From positions 1 through 8,259 of the forward strand of contig CANJWU010000041.1 of assembly GCA_947478655.1 (NCBI GenBank): a stretch of DNA of 8,259 nucleotides, written 5' to 3'. The DNA comes from Sphingobacteriales bacterium (GTDB lineage: Bacteria > Bacteroidota > Bacteroidia > Sphingobacteriales > Sphingobacteriaceae). Every line of letters begins with the position of its first letter. Within the stretch, counting starts at the first letter, position 1. Positions 7,237 through 8,259 of this stretch are shown piece by piece. The position numbers and the translations under genes were made by a program. The notes under the pieces are model-generated. The model made no database searches. It had not been told where the DNA came from and saw only the letters and a list, made by a program, of their open reading frames with translations.

Positions 7237-8259
7237 TTAGTATTTACTTGATAATTCTGATGCTACTTTTTCTAAAACTGAAGTAATTGAATCATCAATT
7301 TTACCCGCTTTAATTGCATCTAATGTATCGCGGTGACGAATTTCTAATTGATTTAAAAATTCTGCTTCAAAAGCTCTCACTTTATCAACTGGAACATTTC
7401 TCATCAAACCTTTTGTACCACAATAAATAATGGCCACTTGTTTCTCAACAGCAACTGGCGAGTATTGTCCTTGTTTCAAGATCTCTACGTTTCTTGCACC
7501 TTTCTCTAAAATAAATTTAGTAACGGCATCTAAGTCAGAACCGAATTTAGAGAAGGCCTCTAATTCGCGGTATTGCGCTTGGTCACCTTTTAAAGTACCT
7601 GCTACTTTCTTCATCGATTTAATTTGCGCCGAACCACCCACACGAGATACCGAAATACCTACGTTAATTGCTGGACGAATACCTGCGTTAAATAAATTCG
7701 ACTCTAAGAAAATTTGACCATCTGTAATAGAAATTACGTTGGTTGGAATATAAGCAGAAACGTCACCTGCTTGTGTTTCAATAATTGGCAATGCCGTTAA
7801 TGAACCACCACCTTTTACTAAGTGACGAATTGATTCTGGTAAATCATTCATTGATTGTGCTACCGAATCGGTTGCGTTAATTTTAGCCGCACGCTCTAGT
7901 AAACGAGAGTGAAGATAAAATACGTCACCTGGATACGCCTCACGTCCTGGTGGACGACGCAATAACAATGACACCTCACGGTATGCTACCGCTTGTTTAG
8001 ATAAATCATCATAAACAATTAATGCTGGACGACCTGTATCACGGAAAAATTCTCCGATAGCAGCGCCTGCAAATGGTGCGAAGAATTGCATAGGTGCAGG
8101 ATCTGCAGCAGATGCGGCAACTATAATGGTATAAGCCATTGCGCCTTTTTCTTCTAAAGTACGAACGATGTTTGCAACGGTAGAATTTTTCTGACCAATT
8201 GCTACATATATACAGATAACGGCTTCGCCTCTATCGTAAAATTCTTTTTGATTAATGAT
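7237..8259 (-). CDS. atpA: ATP synthase F1 subunit alpha, 5' end cut by window edge
   Basis: This is the non-catalytic nucleotide-binding subunit of the F1 hexamer. The frame continues past the Met codon at 8139-8137 to the right edge: residues upstream read [20 protein letters not shown], matching conserved alpha-subunit sequence, so that Met is internal. About 340 codons are visible of an expected 500-530. The N-terminal barrel and the Walker A loop are outside the window. Visible landmarks are the Walker B region [17 protein letters not shown], the block [28 protein letters not shown], and the alpha/beta signature [10 protein letters not shown]. The arginine finger follows in [12 protein letters not shown] (codon 7644-7642). 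The C-terminal helical domain includes [17 protein letters not shown] and ends in SELSSKY. No damage is seen. It precedes atpG with a 27-base gap, as in most F1Fo operons. Confidence 0.98.
   Translation of the reverse strand: MINQKEFYDRGEAVICIYVAIGQKNSTVANIVRTLEEKGAMAYTIIVAASAADPAPMQFFAPFAGAAIGEFFRDTGRPALIVYDDLSKQAVAYREVSLLLRRPPGREAYPGDVFYLHSRLLERAAKINATDSVAQSMNDLPESIRHLVKGGGSLTALPIIETQAGDVSAYIPTNVISITDGQIFLESNLFNAGIRPAINVGISVSRVGGSAQIKSMKKVAGTLKGDQAQYRELEAFSKFGSDLDAVTKFILEKGARNVEILKQGQYSPVAVEKQVAIIYCGTKGLMRNVPVDKVRAFEAEFLNQLEIRHRDTLDAIKAGKIDDSITSVLEKVASELSSKY

Noticed and set aside
7430..7717. 95-codon plus-strand open frame inside atpA
   Set aside because: It lies opposite the strongly conserved alpha-subunit core and is a by-product of that gene's codon use.
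8137..8139. ATG as the start of atpA
   Set aside because: Conserved alpha-subunit residues continue in frame to the window edge, so this Met is internal.
1..8259. CRISPR arrays, insertion sequences, tRNA or rRNA genes, defence or prophage genes
   Set aside because: No repeat-spacer pattern, transposase, terminal repeats, tRNA-like folds or related protein motifs were seen, and the window is almost fully covered by conserved chromosomal genes.

Overview
The window looks like an ordinary chromosomal stretch of a member of the Bacteroidota. The base composition is A/T-rich and no clear Shine-Dalgarno sequence precedes the starts. There is a GldB-type lipoprotein, a LytS/LytTR regulatory pair, a prolyl oligopeptidase with a lipoprotein leader, and an ATP synthase cluster that stops after atpG. 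A Chitinophagales- or Sphingobacteriales-like lineage is a guess, because the sequence alone does not settle the order.

Layout, left to right. (1) Positions 1-1380, plus strand: the 3' part of a LytS/YesM-type membrane histidine kinase, overlapped by ATGA with a complete LytTR response regulator. (2) Positions 1377-3011, minus strand: a complete glutamine-dependent NAD+ synthetase, convergent with the regulator and sharing a TTAA quartet that supplies both stop codons. (3) Positions 3012-3093: a short divergent intergenic region with a candidate Bacteroidota promoter and two perfect palindromes. (4) Positions 3094-6255, plus strand: a two-gene operon with a 9-base gap, a GldB-family lipoprotein followed by a prolyl oligopeptidase with intact catalytic residues. 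(5) Positions 6256-6327: a strong bidirectional terminator. (6) Positions 6328-8259, minus strand: atpG and the C-terminal two thirds of atpA, the distal end of an F1Fo ATP synthase operon that enters from the right edge.

The genes form four transcription units and do not make one pathway. The kinase and regulator form a signalling pair with unknown input and targets. NadE makes NAD+. GldB and the peptidase are both predicted envelope lipoproteins and are probably co-transcribed. The ATP synthase subunits are core energy metabolism. I see no mobile element, RNA gene, CRISPR array or defence system, and no convincing undescribed system. The points most worth checking are the palindrome-rich nadE/gldB promoter region and the pairing of gldB with a peptidase instead of gldC. 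Outside the intergenic regions listed, coding sequence is essentially continuous.
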